Shown: piece after piece, positions 24,106-32,585 of the stretch
How positions within the stretch are numbered: the stretch's first letter is position 1
Layout: each line of letters opens with the position of its first letter
Origin: Micromonospora aurantiaca ATCC 27029
GTDB taxonomy: Bacteria > Actinomycetota > Actinomycetes > Mycobacteriales > Micromonosporaceae
Assembly (NCBI RefSeq): GCF_000145235.1
Contig: NC_014391.1
Location: forward strand, 3,914,001 to 3,978,000
Length of the DNA stretch: 64,000 bases
Direction of reading: 5' to 3'
Notes under the pieces: generated by a model
What the model saw: only the letters and a program-made list of their open reading frames with translations
Told to the model about the DNA's origin: nothing
The model's database searches: none
Position numbers and translations under genes: made by a program

Positions 24106-26241
24106 ATGTTGATCACCACGCCCGCAGGGAGTCGGGAAGCCGTCATCGCGGCGTGCCGGCCGGTGCCCGAGGAACGACGTACCGTCACCGTCCTCTTCGT
24201 CGACATCGTCGGCTCGACCCGTCTGGTCGAGCGGCTCGACCCGGAGGACGTACGCGCGTTGCAGCGCGCCTACTTCGGCACCGTCGCCTCGGTGCTGCGC
24301 CGCTGGCGGGGCGTGGTGGAGAAGTACGTCGGCGACGCGGTGATGGCGCTGTTCGGCACGTCCGGATCGGACGGTCTCGACGCGTACCGGGCGGTGCGGG
24401 CCGGGCTGGACATCCAGGCCGCGCTGGAGCGGCGGCGACCGGCCGGCATCCGGCTGCGCGTGCGGGTCGGCGTGGCGACCGGCGAGGTGCTGCTGGACCT
24501 GGCCGGGGTCCACGACGGCGGCCACGGCGCGGCCAGCGGCGCGGTGATCACCACGGCGGCCCGCCTCCAGGAGCACGCGCCGCCCGGCGGGGTCGTGGTC
24601 TGCCCGGTCACCCGCACCGCGGTGGCGGGGCTGGTCGAACAGCGTCCACTCGCCACCCTGACGCTGGCCGGCAAGGCCCTGCCGCTGGATGTGTGGCGGG
24701 TGACCGGGGCGGCCGGGAGCAGACCGGCCCGGCACCGCGTCCCGCTGGTGGGCCGCCGCCGGGAACTGGCCGGCGCGGCCGACGAGGTGACCCGGGCACT
24801 GCGCGAGCGCCGTCCCCGGTGGATCTCGCTGGTCGGGCCGCCGGGCAGCGGCCGCAGCCGGCTGCTGCACGAGGTGACCCGCGCCGTGTCGCACGTGGAC
24901 GGTGTGCCGGTGCGCCGGCGGGTGACGGCCTGCCCGCCGTACCCGTGCGGGGAACTGGCGCCGCTGGCCGACCTGGTCCGTCCCCGGCCGGACGGCTCGG
25001 TCGCGGACGGCCCCGTCGCGGACGGCCCGGGCAGCGGCGCGCTCGCGGCGTTCCTCGCCGCGCCGGACGACGACACGGTGGCGGCCCGCGCCGTGGTCGC
25101 CTGCCGCGAGGCGCTGCTCGGCCTGGCCGCCGACGCACCGGTGGTGGTCGCGGTGGACGACCTGGACCGGGCCGCCCCGGCGCTGCGCCGGTTCCTGCAC
25201 CAGCTCCACGTGGCCGCGGGTGAGCGGGGACTTCCCCTGGCGGTGGTCACCACGTGCGGCTCCGGCTCGGCCGACCCGCTGCCCACCCCGGCGCGGCGGA
25301 TCCCGGTGGAGCCGCTGGGCCCGCTGGACACCGGGCGCCTGCTGCGGCACCTGCTCGACCGGGCCGGGCGGCCGGCCGCGCTCGCCGCGCGGCTGGTCGC
25401 GCTGGTCGGCGGCAGTCCGGCGGTCGCGACCGCGTACGCGTCCGCGGACCCGGCCGGCGAGCCGGGTGGCGTACCGGCCGCCGCGCGCCGCCTGGTGGAC
25501 GCCCGGCTGGACCGGCTCGACGGTACGCACCGGGCGGTGCTGCTGGCCGGCGCCGCCCGGAGTGGCCCGGTCGTGGCCGCCTCGGTGGAGGCGATGCTCG
25601 GCTGGCCCGCCGGCCGGGCCGAGCCGGTGCTGCGGGCCCTGGCCGCCGCTGGGCTGATCCGCCGGGTCACGACGGACGGCTGGGCGGTTGACGCGCTGGT
25701 GGCGCGGGTGGCCGCGATGCGGCTGTCCCGTGCGGTACGCGCGGACTTCGCCCGCCGCCTGCGCGCCGCGAAGGACACCGCTGCCGGCCGTGTGCCGGCA
25801 GCGGGAACCGGCGTCCCGTCCCGGGGCGCCGGCGAGCGGGAGGTCTGCCCGCTCGGGGCGGGACGGTCGCGCCGGTCGGGTGGAGGGGCCCGACCGGCGC
25901 CCGTCCCGCCGGACCGGCCGGACGGGTCCGACGCGCTGTGTCCGGTGCCCGGGCAGCCGGGCCGGTCCGGCGCGCTCCGGGCGGTGCCCGCACGGCCGGG
26001 GCAGCCGGTGCGCGCCGGACCGGCGACGGGCGGCGCGACGGGGACCGTCGCGGATGCCGCGGAGTGGTCCCGGTGGTGGAACGGCCCGGCGTCCGCGGTC
26101 ACGGCGTGGCCCGGTCAGCGGACCGATCCGTCACCAGCGGTCCCGGCACGGCAGGAGCGGCGGACCGGTCCGCCCGGGCGGGTGGGCCGGAACCGGCGAA
26201 GAACCGGGTCCGGCGGGCAGGCGCTCGGGCTGGCCGCATGA
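24106..26241 (+). CDS. Class III nucleotidyl cyclase domain fused to AAA-type ATPase, altered motifs
   Basis: A 711-residue protein. Residues ~20-190 are a class III adenylate/guanylate cyclase domain with metal-binding Asp in LFVDIVGSTRLVE and in KYVGDAVMALFG. In the VNTAARL motif the catalytic Asn is replaced (ITTAARLQ), though the following Arg remains. An AAA-type module follows, with P-loop GPPGSGRSRLL in which the usual Lys is Arg, and Walker B VVVAVDDLD. The last ~170 residues are Pro/Gly/Arg-rich and disordered. ATG 24106 has GAAAGGG at good spacing; GTG 24097 is less likely. It may be a sensor or pseudo-enzyme regulator. A terminator hairpin overlaps its stop. Confidence 0.85.
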   Translation: MLITTPAGSREAVIAACRPVPEERRTVTVLFVDIVGSTRLVERLDPEDVRALQRAYFGTVASVLRRWRGVVEKYVGDAVMALFGTSGSDGLDAYRAVRAGLDIQAALERRRPAGIRLRVRVGVATGEVLLDLAGVHDGGHGAASGAVITTAARLQEHAPPGGVVVCPVTRTAVAGLVEQRPLATLTLAGKALPLDVWRVTGAAGSRPARHRVPLVGRRRELAGAADEVTRALRERRPRWISLVGPPGSGRSRLLHEVTRAVSHVDGVPVRRRVTACPPYPCGELAPLADLVRPRPDGSVADGPVADGPGSGALAAFLAAPDDDTVAARAVVACREALLGLAADAPVVVAVDDLDRAAPALRRFLHQLHVAAGERGLPLAVVTTCGSGSADPLPTPARRIPVEPLGPLDTGRLLRHLLDRAGRPAALAARLVALVGGSPAVATAYASADPAGEPGGVPAAARRLVDARLDRLDGTHRAVLLAGAARSGPVVAASVEAMLGWPAGRAEPVLRALAAAGLIRRVTTDGWAVDALVARVAAMRLSRAVRADFARRLRAAKDTAAGRVPAAGTGVPSRGAGEREVCPLGAGRSRRSGGGARPAPVPPDRPDGSDALCPVPGQPGRSGALRAVPARPGQPVRAGPATGGATGTVADAAEWSRWWNGPASAVTAWPGQRTDPSPAVPARQERRTGPPGRVGRNRRRTGSGGQALGLAA

Positions 26242-26286
26242 CGTCCGGGTCGGAGCGGGCACGGGGCCACTCCGGCCCGGACGTCA
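26239..26286. terminator. Terminator hairpin spanning the cyclase stop codon
   Basis: TGACGTCCGGG (starting at the TGA stop) and CCCGGACGTCA form a perfect 11-bp stem with a 26-nt GC-rich loop. It lies between convergent genes (cyclase and paaI), so it may end both transcripts. Confidence 0.6.
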
Positions 26287-26328
26287 CCCGGCACGCAGGT
26301 GTGCGGGCGCGGGCCGGCGGGCCGGCGA

Positions 26329-26736
26329 TCAGTCGCGGGCGATGGTGCGGCTGCGGCCCCGGAACTCGGCCACCACCTCGTCCCCGCGTCGCACGCTCAC
26401 GTCGTAGATCCCGCTGCGGCCGTGCCGGACCCGCTCGGTGGCGTACGCCTCCAGCAGGTCGCCCTCGCGTACCGGGCGCAGGAAGCTGATCTCGCCGCCG
26501 GCCGCCACCGTGGCCGGGCCGTGGCTGTTGCACGCCAGCGCGAACGCGGTGTCGGCGAGCAGGAACACGAAGCCGCCGTGCCCGATCGCGTGCCCGTTGA
26601 GCATCGACGGGGTGACCCGCATCCGAGCGACCGCCGCGCCGTCGCCGGCCGAGACGAGTTCGATGCCGAGCCCCTTGGACGCCACGTCGGCGTCGAACAT
26701 GTCGTGCGCCGCGGTACGGCCGCCGTCACCGCTCAT
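26329..26736 (-). CDS. paaI: Hydroxyphenylacetyl-CoA thioesterase (PaaI-like hotdog)
   Basis: A 135-residue hotdog-fold thioesterase. The PaaI signature LNGHAIGHGGFVFLLADTAFALACNSHG contains the conserved Asn, the HGG loop and the catalytic Asp, and the end matches the family (AEFRGRSRTI). PaaI hydrolyses dead-end or hydroxylated phenylacetyl-CoA intermediates to release CoA. Its start lies 1 nt past the paaK stop, so the two form an operon. The rest of the paa catabolic pathway is not in this window. Confidence 0.92.
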   Translation of the reverse strand: MSGDGGRTAAHDMFDADVASKGLGIELVSAGDGAAVARMRVTPSMLNGHAIGHGGFVFLLADTAFALACNSHGPATVAAGGEISFLRPVREGDLLEAYATERVRHGRSGIYDVSVRRGDEVVAEFRGRSRTIARD

Positions 26737-26737
26737 C

Positions 26738-28045
26738 TCAGGACTCCCGCCGCTGGTCGACGATGCGGCGCATCTTGCCCATCGAGCGTTCCACCCCGTC
26801 CGGCTCGATGACCCGTACCGCCACTGACACCCCGATGGTGTTCTTGACCTGCTCGACCAGCGTCGCGCCGGCCCGCTCGGCCTCGTCGGCGGCGGCGCCC
26901 GCGCGTCGCTCCACGTGCACGGTGAGCGTGTCGAGCCGGCCCCGCCGGTCGAGCACGCACTGGAAGTGCGGCGACAGGGCCGGGGTACGCAGGATCAGCT
27001 CCTCGATCTGGGTCGGGAAGACGTTCACTCCCCGGACGATCATCATGTCGTCGGTACGCCCGGTGATCTTCTCGATCCGCCGCATCGGACGGGCGGTGCC
27101 GGGCAGCAGCCGGGTCAGGTCGCGGGTGCGGTAGCGGACCACCGGCATGGCCTCCTTGGTCAGCGAGGTCAGCACCAGCTCACCCCGCTCCCCGTCGGGC
27201 AGCACCTCCCCGCTGACCGGGTCGATGATCTCCGGATAGAAGTGGTCCTCCCACAGGTGCAGGCCGTCCTTGGTCTCCACGCACTCGACCGCCACACCCG
27301 GGCCCATCACCTCGGACAGGCCGTAGATGTCGAGCGCGTGCATGTCCAGGCGCTGCTCCAGCTCGCGGCGCATGTCCTCGGTCCACGGCTCGGCGCCGAA
27401 GACACCGACACGCAGCGAGGTGGCGCGCGGGTCGACGCCCTGACGTTCCATCTCGTCCACGATGGCGAGCATGTAGCTGGGGGTCACCATGATGACCTCC
27501 GGCTCCAGGTCGCGGATCAGCATGACCTGGCGCTCGGTCATGCCGCCGGACACCGGGACGACGGTGCAGCCCAGTTCCTCGGCGCCGTAGTGCGCGCCGA
27601 GACCGCCGGTGAACAGCCCGTAGCCGTACGCGACGTGCACCCGGTCGCCGCGGCGGCCCCCGGCAGCCCGGATCGAGCGGGCCATGAGCTTCGCCCAGGT
27701 GTCCAGGTCGGCGCGGGTGTAGCCGACCACTGTGGGACGGCCGGTGGTGCCGGAGGAGGCGTGCAGCCGGGCGACACGCTCGCGGGGCACCGCGAACATG
27801 CCGAACGGGTAGTTCTCGCGCAGCTCCGCCTTCGCGGTGAACGGGAAGCGGGCCAGGTCGGCCAGCTCACGCAGGTCGCCGGGGTGGGCGCCGAGGGCGT
27901 CGAACGCGCGCCGGTAGTGGGGCACGTTGTCGTACGCGTGCCGCAGCGAGTGCCGCAGCCGGTCCAGTTGCAGCGCGCGCAGCTCGTCGACACCGATCCG
28001 CTCGACGGGATCCAGCTCGTCCGGACGGGGCGTGCGCTCCTCCAC
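26738..28045 (-). CDS. paaK: Phenylacetate-CoA ligase
   Basis: A 435-residue AMP-forming ligase that converts phenylacetate to phenylacetyl-CoA. The adenylate motif HASSGTTGRPTVVGYT, FGAEPWTEDMR, YGLSEVMGPGVA and GRTDDMMIVRGVNVFPTQIEE are characteristic of PaaK. Length matches the family (~430-440). GTG 28045 follows a near-perfect AGGAGGT, so longer upstream reading is discarded. It pairs with the thioesterase PaaI. Expression probably depends on the divergent region that also holds a long palindrome (28137-28209). Confidence 0.94.
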   Translation of the reverse strand: MEERTPRPDELDPVERIGVDELRALQLDRLRHSLRHAYDNVPHYRRAFDALGAHPGDLRELADLARFPFTAKAELRENYPFGMFAVPRERVARLHASSGTTGRPTVVGYTRADLDTWAKLMARSIRAAGGRRGDRVHVAYGYGLFTGGLGAHYGAEELGCTVVPVSGGMTERQVMLIRDLEPEVIMVTPSYMLAIVDEMERQGVDPRATSLRVGVFGAEPWTEDMRRELEQRLDMHALDIYGLSEVMGPGVAVECVETKDGLHLWEDHFYPEIIDPVSGEVLPDGERGELVLTSLTKEAMPVVRYRTRDLTRLLPGTARPMRRIEKITGRTDDMMIVRGVNVFPTQIEELILRTPALSPHFQCVLDRRGRLDTLTVHVERRAGAAADEAERAGATLVEQVKNTIGVSVAVRVIEPDGVERSMGKMRRIVDQRRES

Positions 28046-28136
28046 GGTGACCTCCTGGCACGACGGGCCCCGGACGCCGCGCGCCGGGCGCTGCCGCCCA
28101 CCGTACGCCCGCCTCCCCCTCCCCCGCTCTCTCCCC

Positions 28137-28209
28137 CGCGATCTTGCACTTGCCGCCCCTCGGATGCCGCGAATGTCCGGTCCGCCGGGGCGGAACCTGC
28201 AAGATCGCG
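28137..28209. repeat. Long palindromic repeat element (GATCTTG family), copy A
   Basis: CGCGATCTTGCA (28137-28148) and TGCAAGATCGCG (28198-28209) are perfect 12-bp inverted arms. Inside them CCGCCCC (28153-28159) and GGGGCGG (28187-28193) can extend the stem. The element fills the middle of the paaK/crcB intergenic region. A second element with the same GATCTTG arm core and nested GC arms lies at 37393-37442 in the CIS locus, pointing to a dispersed palindromic family rather than an operator. Confidence 0.7.
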
Positions 28210-28269
28210 GAGAGCCGAGGGCCGAGCGCGGGGGCAGGGTTATGCTCGCGGGTGCTGGTGGGAGGTGTT

Positions 28270-28740
28270 GTGTCCGATCCCCGCGTCGACCCGGACGTCG
28301 ATCTGCGCGTACCGGCGGACCGGACGGAACTGTCCGCGCACCCGGCAGTCGTACTCGGCGTGATCGCCGCCGGTGGCGTGTCCGGCGCGCTCGCACGGGC
28401 GGGCGCCCAGGCGGCGGTGCCGCACCAGCCCGGCGAGTTCCCGTGGGCCACGTTCTCCGTCAACGTGGTCGGGTGCCTGCTCATCGGCGTGCTGATGGCG
28501 GTGCTCGCCGCCCGCCCGGCCCACCCGCTGACCCGGCCGTTCCTCGGCGTCGGCGTACTCGGCGGGTTCACCACGTTCTCCGCGTACGCGGTCGACGCGC
28601 AGCGGCTGCTGACCGACGGCGCGGCCGGTACGGCGGGCGTCTACCTGGCCGCGACTGTGCTCGGCGCGCTGGCGGCGGTCGCCACCGGGGACACCGTGAC
28701 CGCCCGGCTGCTGGCCGCCCGCGACGGGAGCCGACGGTGA
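28270..28740 (+). CDS. crcB: Fluoride efflux channel CrcB/FluC, subunit 1
   Basis: A 156-residue four-helix membrane protein of the CrcB/FluC family, which exports fluoride. Family motifs are GGVSGALARAG, FPWATFSVNVVGCLLIGVL (conserved Asn) and GVLGGFTTFSAYAVD. A polar N-terminal extension of ~35 residues precedes helix 1. GTG 28270 has GGAGG directly upstream; longer readings into the palindromic repeat are rejected. Its stop overlaps the second crcB start (GTGA), as expected for subunits that assemble in antiparallel pairs. No fluoride riboswitch was recognised upstream. Confidence 0.92.
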   Translation: MSDPRVDPDVDLRVPADRTELSAHPAVVLGVIAAGGVSGALARAGAQAAVPHQPGEFPWATFSVNVVGCLLIGVLMAVLAARPAHPLTRPFLGVGVLGGFTTFSAYAVDAQRLLTDGAAGTAGVYLAATVLGALAAVATGDTVTARLLAARDGSRR

Positions 28741-29099
28741 CAGTCCTGCTGATCGCGCTCGGCGCCGCTATCGGCGCGCCGCTGCGCTACCTGACCGACC
28801 GGGCGGTGCAGGCCCGGCACGGCTCACCGTTCCCGTGGGGCACGCTGACCGTCAACGTGGCCGGGTCGCTGCTGCTCGGCGGCCTGCTCGCGGCGCCCGT
28901 CGGACCGGGCGTGACAGCGCTGGCCGGCACCGGCTTCTGCGGCGCGCTGACCACCTGGTCCACGCTCAGCTACGAGACGCTGCGCCTGGCCCGCACCGGG
29001 AAGCGCCACCTCGCGTACGCGAATGTGGCGCTCAGCGTGGTCGCGGGCCTCGGCGCGGCGTTCCTCGGCTACGTCCTCGTCACCGCGCTGAGCGGCTGA
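28737..29099 (+). CDS. crcB: Fluoride efflux channel CrcB/FluC, subunit 2
   Basis: A 120-residue CrcB/FluC protein with the four-helix layout and motifs GAPLRYLTD, FPWGTLTVNVAGSLLLGGLL and GFCGALTTWSTLSYE. Paired crcB genes in actinomycetes are thought to form heterodimers with opposite topologies; the 4-nt overlap with subunit 1 supports coupled translation. It ends 17 bp before the convergent hypothetical gene. Confidence 0.92.
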   Translation: MTVLLIALGAAIGAPLRYLTDRAVQARHGSPFPWGTLTVNVAGSLLLGGLLAAPVGPGVTALAGTGFCGALTTWSTLSYETLRLARTGKRHLAYANVALSVVAGLGAAFLGYVLVTALSG

Positions 29100-29116
29100 C
29101 CGCGCCGGTCAGCCGG

Positions 29117-29449
29117 TCAGCGGGCCCGGCGCTCCGGGTGGGCCCGGTTCCACGCCCGCATCCGCTCCGGGTAGCCGGTGCGGGCCGCCTCGTACAGCGG
29201 CACCGCGTGCTTCTGGGCGATCCGGCCGGCGACGCGGGGCGAGCCGGTACGGCGGCGGATCCACTCGCCGTCGTCCGCGATGGCGACGACTGTGGTGTCG
29301 GTGGCCGTGGTCTCCGGTTCCAGGTAGAACTCGACCCCGCGCCGGCTGGTGACGAACGCCTCCAGCTGCGCCAGGTCCTCCTTGGTCGCCTCGCGGTCGA
29401 GCTTCGTGGGCGTCGTCGGGTCGGCGGCCCGGCGGCTGAACCAGCCCAT
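29117..29449 (-). CDS. Conserved hypothetical actinobacterial protein (110 aa)
   Basis: A soluble 110-residue protein starting MGWFSRR and ending in an Arg-rich tail. The core RGVEFYLEPETTATDTTVVAIADDGEWIRRR and KHAVPLYEAARTGYPERMRAWN resemble a widespread actinobacterial hypothetical family with no known function to me. ATG 29449 follows a GAGGAGAGGAGGCG-type site. It is on the same strand as, but separate from, the MFS gene upstream. Confidence 0.75.
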   Translation of the reverse strand: MGWFSRRAADPTTPTKLDREATKEDLAQLEAFVTSRRGVEFYLEPETTATDTTVVAIADDGEWIRRRTGSPRVAGRIAQKHAVPLYEAARTGYPERMRAWNRAHPERRAR

Positions 29450-29536
29450 GCCCGCCTCCTCTCCTCGCGTTCGCTCCAGTGCAGCACGCCCGCCTGGCAG
29501 GCGGCTGGGAGCGCGGTGGGAGTCGGCTGGACCGGC

Positions 29537-30796
29537 TCAGCCGACCTTCGCCGCCGGGGCACCGGCCTGCGCGTCCGGCGCGGCGGGACGCTCCCGCAGC
29601 ACCGGCACCAGCGCGAGCGTGGGCAGCAGGAGCAGCGGCACCACGCCGAGCGCGGACAGCACCCCGAAGTGGTCGCCGAGGAAGCCGAGCAGCGGCGGCC
29701 CGGCCAGGAAGGCGGTGTAACCGATCACCGCCACCACGCTCACCCGGGCCGGGGCCTTGTCCTCGTCGTCGGCGGCGGCGCTCATCCCGACCGGGAAGCC
29801 GAGCGAGGCGCCGAGTCCCCACAGCGCGACGCCGACCACGGCGAGCGGGCCGGACCCGGCCAGCACGGCGAGCGCCGCGCCGGCGGACGCCGTCGCGATG
29901 GTCGCGTACAGCACCGGCACCCGCCCCCACCTGTCGATGGCGACGGTGCCGACGGTGCGGCCGAGCGTCATGCCCACCACGAACACGCCGAACACGGCGG
30001 CGCCGACGGCCTCGTCGACCCCGTACCCGTCCACGAACGCCACCGCGAGCCAGTCGTTGGCGCTGCCCTCGGTGAACGCCATGACCAGCACCAACAGCCC
30101 GACCAGCAGCGTGCGGGGCTCGCGCCAGGCGGCCAGCAGCGCCCGCCGCCGGGCCGCCGGCTGCCCGTCGCCGGCCGCCTCGGCAGGTGCGGCGAGGAAC
30201 GCCCGGGCGCCGAGCAGCGTGCCGACCAGGACCAGCACGGACAGGACCGGCAGGTGCACCCCGACGGGTACGTCCAGCCGGGCGGCGCCGGCGCCCAGCC
30301 CGGCCCCGGCCACCGAGCCGAGGCTCCAGGCGGCGTGGAAGCGGGGAAGGATCGTGCGGCCGAGGCGCTTCTCCACCGCGGCGCCCTCGACGTTCATCGC
30401 CACGTCGCACAGGCCGGAGCCGAAGCCGAACGCGGCGAGCCCGAACCCGACCCCGACGACCGATCCGGCCAGGCTGGCGGCGAGACCGGCCCCGGTCAGG
30501 CCGAGCGTGACGAGCACCACCGATACGGCCACCGTGCGCGCGGGCCCGAGCCGCTGGGCGACCAGGCCGGCGGTCGGCATGGCCAGCAGCGAACCCGCCG
30601 ACACGCAGAGCAGCAGCAGTCCGAGCCGGCTCGGGCTGAGGTCGAGCGCCTCGCGGGCCGCCGGAACCCGGGAGAACCAGCTCGCCACCGCGAGCCCGTT
30701 GAGGGCGAAGACGACGGCGACGCCGTTGCGGGCGGTCAGCACCGCCCGGGGCGCCGGTGGCCGCTTCCCGGCCGGCGCGTCGATGGTGCTGCTCAC
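29537..30796 (-). CDS. MFS transporter
   Basis: A 419-residue major facilitator with about 12 transmembrane helices. The N-half begins NGVAVVFALNGLAVASWFSRVPAAREALDLS, and the central motif LGRTVGTVAIDRWGRV corresponds to the MFS loop signature. Such short-loop, sugar/drug-type exporters are common near LacI regulators. GTG 30796 follows GAAGGGA; the longer ATG form would extend into the operator. It diverges from a LacI gene across 117 bp containing a clear LacI-type palindrome, so it is the probable regulated gene. Substrate is unknown. Confidence 0.9.
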   Translation of the reverse strand: MSSTIDAPAGKRPPAPRAVLTARNGVAVVFALNGLAVASWFSRVPAAREALDLSPSRLGLLLLCVSAGSLLAMPTAGLVAQRLGPARTVAVSVVLVTLGLTGAGLAASLAGSVVGVGFGLAAFGFGSGLCDVAMNVEGAAVEKRLGRTILPRFHAAWSLGSVAGAGLGAGAARLDVPVGVHLPVLSVLVLVGTLLGARAFLAAPAEAAGDGQPAARRRALLAAWREPRTLLVGLLVLVMAFTEGSANDWLAVAFVDGYGVDEAVGAAVFGVFVVGMTLGRTVGTVAIDRWGRVPVLYATIATASAGAALAVLAGSGPLAVVGVALWGLGASLGFPVGMSAAADDEDKAPARVSVVAVIGYTAFLAGPPLLGFLGDHFGVLSALGVVPLLLLPTLALVPVLRERPAAPDAQAGAPAAKVG

Positions 30797-30844
30797 GGTG
30801 CGGTAGTCCCTTCCCCCGGCTGGTCCCGACGACAATCGCACACC

Positions 30845-30858
30845 TGAGAGCGCTACCA
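30845..30858. promoter_or_regulatory. LacI-family operator between MFS and LacI genes
   Basis: TGAGAGCGCTACCA is a near-palindrome centred on AGCGCT. It resembles the CebR/actinomycete LacI consensus TGGGAGCGCTCCCA. It lies in the 117-bp divergent region between the MFS gene and the LacI gene, 49 and 56 bp from their starts, positioned to repress both. Confidence 0.65.
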
Positions 30859-30913
30859 CCACAAGCGCCGTTATGGCTTAGCTCATCCACGCCCGAGCAG
30901 GCATGATGCGGAC

Positions 30914-31903
30914 ATGGGAACGCCGACCACACGCCCCGCCACGCTCGACGACGTGGCCCGCGACGCCGGGGTGTCCCGGGCCACCGCCTCCCGGGTGCTC
31001 GGCGGCTACGGGTTCACCTCGACGGACGCCCGCGCCCGGGTGCGGGCCGCCGCCGAGCGCCTCGACTACGTGCCGGACCTCGCGGCCCGGGCGCTGGTGC
31101 GCGGAGCAGGCGTACGCCTGGTGGTGGCGGTGGTGGGCCGCGACGACACGGTGCTGGACGACCCGTACGTGCACCGGGTGGTGAGCGCGGCGTCGCGGGT
31201 GTGCGCGCCGCACGGCGTCGGCGTGGCCCTGGAGTGGCTGCCGCTGGCCGACCCGTCGGGGCTGACCCGGCTCGGCACCGACCGGGGCGTCTGCGGGGTG
31301 ATCCTGGTCAACACGACCCAGGCGGCGCTGGACGCGGTGCCGCCGAGGCTGCGCGGCCGCGTCGCCTCGATCGGCCAGGGCTCGGCGACGGTGCCGTCGT
31401 TCGACGTCGACAACGCCGGTGGCGCGGGCGAGGTGCTGCGTCATCTGTACGCCACCGGCCGGCGCCGCATCGTCATGGTCACCGGGCCGCGCTGGCTGAG
31501 CTGCGCCGAGCGTTCGGTCACCACGTACCGGGAGCTGATGCGGGAGTCGGGGTCGCCGGAGCGGCTGGTCACCGGCGACTTCACCACGGCACGGGGCGGC
31601 CGGGCGGCGCTGGAGGCGCTGCGCCGGTGGCCGGACGCCGACGCGGTCTACGCGGCCAGCGACGCCACCGCGTTCGGCGTGATCGCCGCGCTGCGCGGGC
31701 GCGGTGTGCGGGTGCCGCACGACGTGGCGGTGGCCGGGTTCGACGACCTGCCGTACGCGGCGATCAGCAGCCCGCCGCTGACCACCGCGACCCACCCGGT
31801 CGACCGGATCGCTGCCGCTGCGGCCACGGCCGTGCTGACGCGCGCGCCGGTCGCCCCGAGCACCGCGTTCCCGTCGACGCTGGTCACCCGGGAGAGCGCC
31901 TGA
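30914..31903 (+). CDS. LacI/GalR family transcriptional regulator
   Basis: A 329-residue regulator. The N-terminal helix-turn-helix ATLDDVARDAGVSRATASRVLGG and hinge helix DLAARALVRG are followed by a periplasmic-binding-protein-like effector domain (AVYAASDATAFGVIAALRGRGVRVPHDVAVAGFDDLPYA). It is divergent from an MFS transporter gene with a LacI-type operator between them. The effector is probably a small sugar-like ligand; nothing adjacent identifies it. ATG 30914 is the only start that keeps the complete HTH. Confidence 0.93.
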   Translation: MGTPTTRPATLDDVARDAGVSRATASRVLGGYGFTSTDARARVRAAAERLDYVPDLAARALVRGAGVRLVVAVVGRDDTVLDDPYVHRVVSAASRVCAPHGVGVALEWLPLADPSGLTRLGTDRGVCGVILVNTTQAALDAVPPRLRGRVASIGQGSATVPSFDVDNAGGAGEVLRHLYATGRRRIVMVTGPRWLSCAERSVTTYRELMRESGSPERLVTGDFTTARGGRAALEALRRWPDADAVYAASDATAFGVIAALRGRGVRVPHDVAVAGFDDLPYAAISSPPLTTATHPVDRIAAAAATAVLTRAPVAPSTAFPSTLVTRESA

Positions 31904-31932
31904 GCGCCGGTCACGGAGGAAGGAGGGGTCCG

Positions 31933-32406
31933 ATGGGCGGAGTCATGACGTGGATGTACCGGGGCGGCCGGCCGAACCGGCTGGCCCGGATGATGAACGC
32001 GCTGTCGGCCTGGCAGTACGGCGCCGGCCTCGCCCCGCGGCACTGGGTGACCATGGAGGTGCCGGGCCGTCGCACCGGCCGGACCGTCTCGGTGCCGATC
32101 GTCGTCGCCGACCACGACGGCGAGCGTTACGTCGTGTCGATGCTGGGCGAGCGGGCCAACTGGGTGGCGAACGTGCGCGCCGCGGGTGGGCGGGTGGTGC
32201 TGCGTCGCCGCCGCCGCGAGCCGGTGCGGCTGGTCGAGGTGCCGGTGGCGCAGCGGCCACCGATCCTGCGCCGTCACCTGGCGCTCGCCCCGGGCGCACG
32301 GGCGCACGTGCCGGTGGACCGGCACGCCCCGCTCGCCGAGTTCGCAGGGGCCGCCGCGGGCATCCCGGTGTTCCGGGTCGTGGCGGCGGAGCCCTCGGCG
32401 CGGTGA
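31933..32406 (+). CDS. Ddn-like F420H2-dependent nitroreductase/quinone reductase
   Basis: A 157-residue split-barrel protein of the deazaflavin-dependent nitroreductase family (Mycobacterium tuberculosis Ddn/Rv3547 relatives). Key stretches are WVTMEVPGRRTGRTVSVPIVVADHDGERYVVSMLGERANWVANVRAAGG and the C-terminal FPVFRV-like end (IPVFRVVAA). These proteins use F420H2 and are often membrane-associated quinone reductases. ATG 31933 follows GGAAGGAGG. It lies 29 bp after the LacI gene and may be read through from it. Confidence 0.87.
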   Translation: MGGVMTWMYRGGRPNRLARMMNALSAWQYGAGLAPRHWVTMEVPGRRTGRTVSVPIVVADHDGERYVVSMLGERANWVANVRAAGGRVVLRRRRREPVRLVEVPVAQRPPILRRHLALAPGARAHVPVDRHAPLAEFAGAAAGIPVFRVVAAEPSAR

Positions 32407-32585
32407 CCCGCCGCCGGGGTCGTCACCGGGGAACACGGCGGAACGGCGTCGCGACAATCCTTCAGAATATCGATCGCTCGCGTTTTCGAGGTCGTCCGAA
32501 CGGGAGAGGGAGCCGGTAAGATCGGCGACAGAACGGCGACCGATCACGGACTGCCCGGCGACCGGGACCGGCTCACACTGAGCGC

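Noticed and set aside
28210..28269. Fluoride (crcB) riboswitch upstream of the crcB pair
   Set aside because: I could not find the conserved crcB-motif core; the region is short and mostly occupied by the palindromic repeat and ribosome site.
29109..30932. Long minus-strand frame overlapping the MFS gene in another frame
   Set aside because: It has Arg-rich, domainless composition and overlaps the recognisable MFS reading frame.
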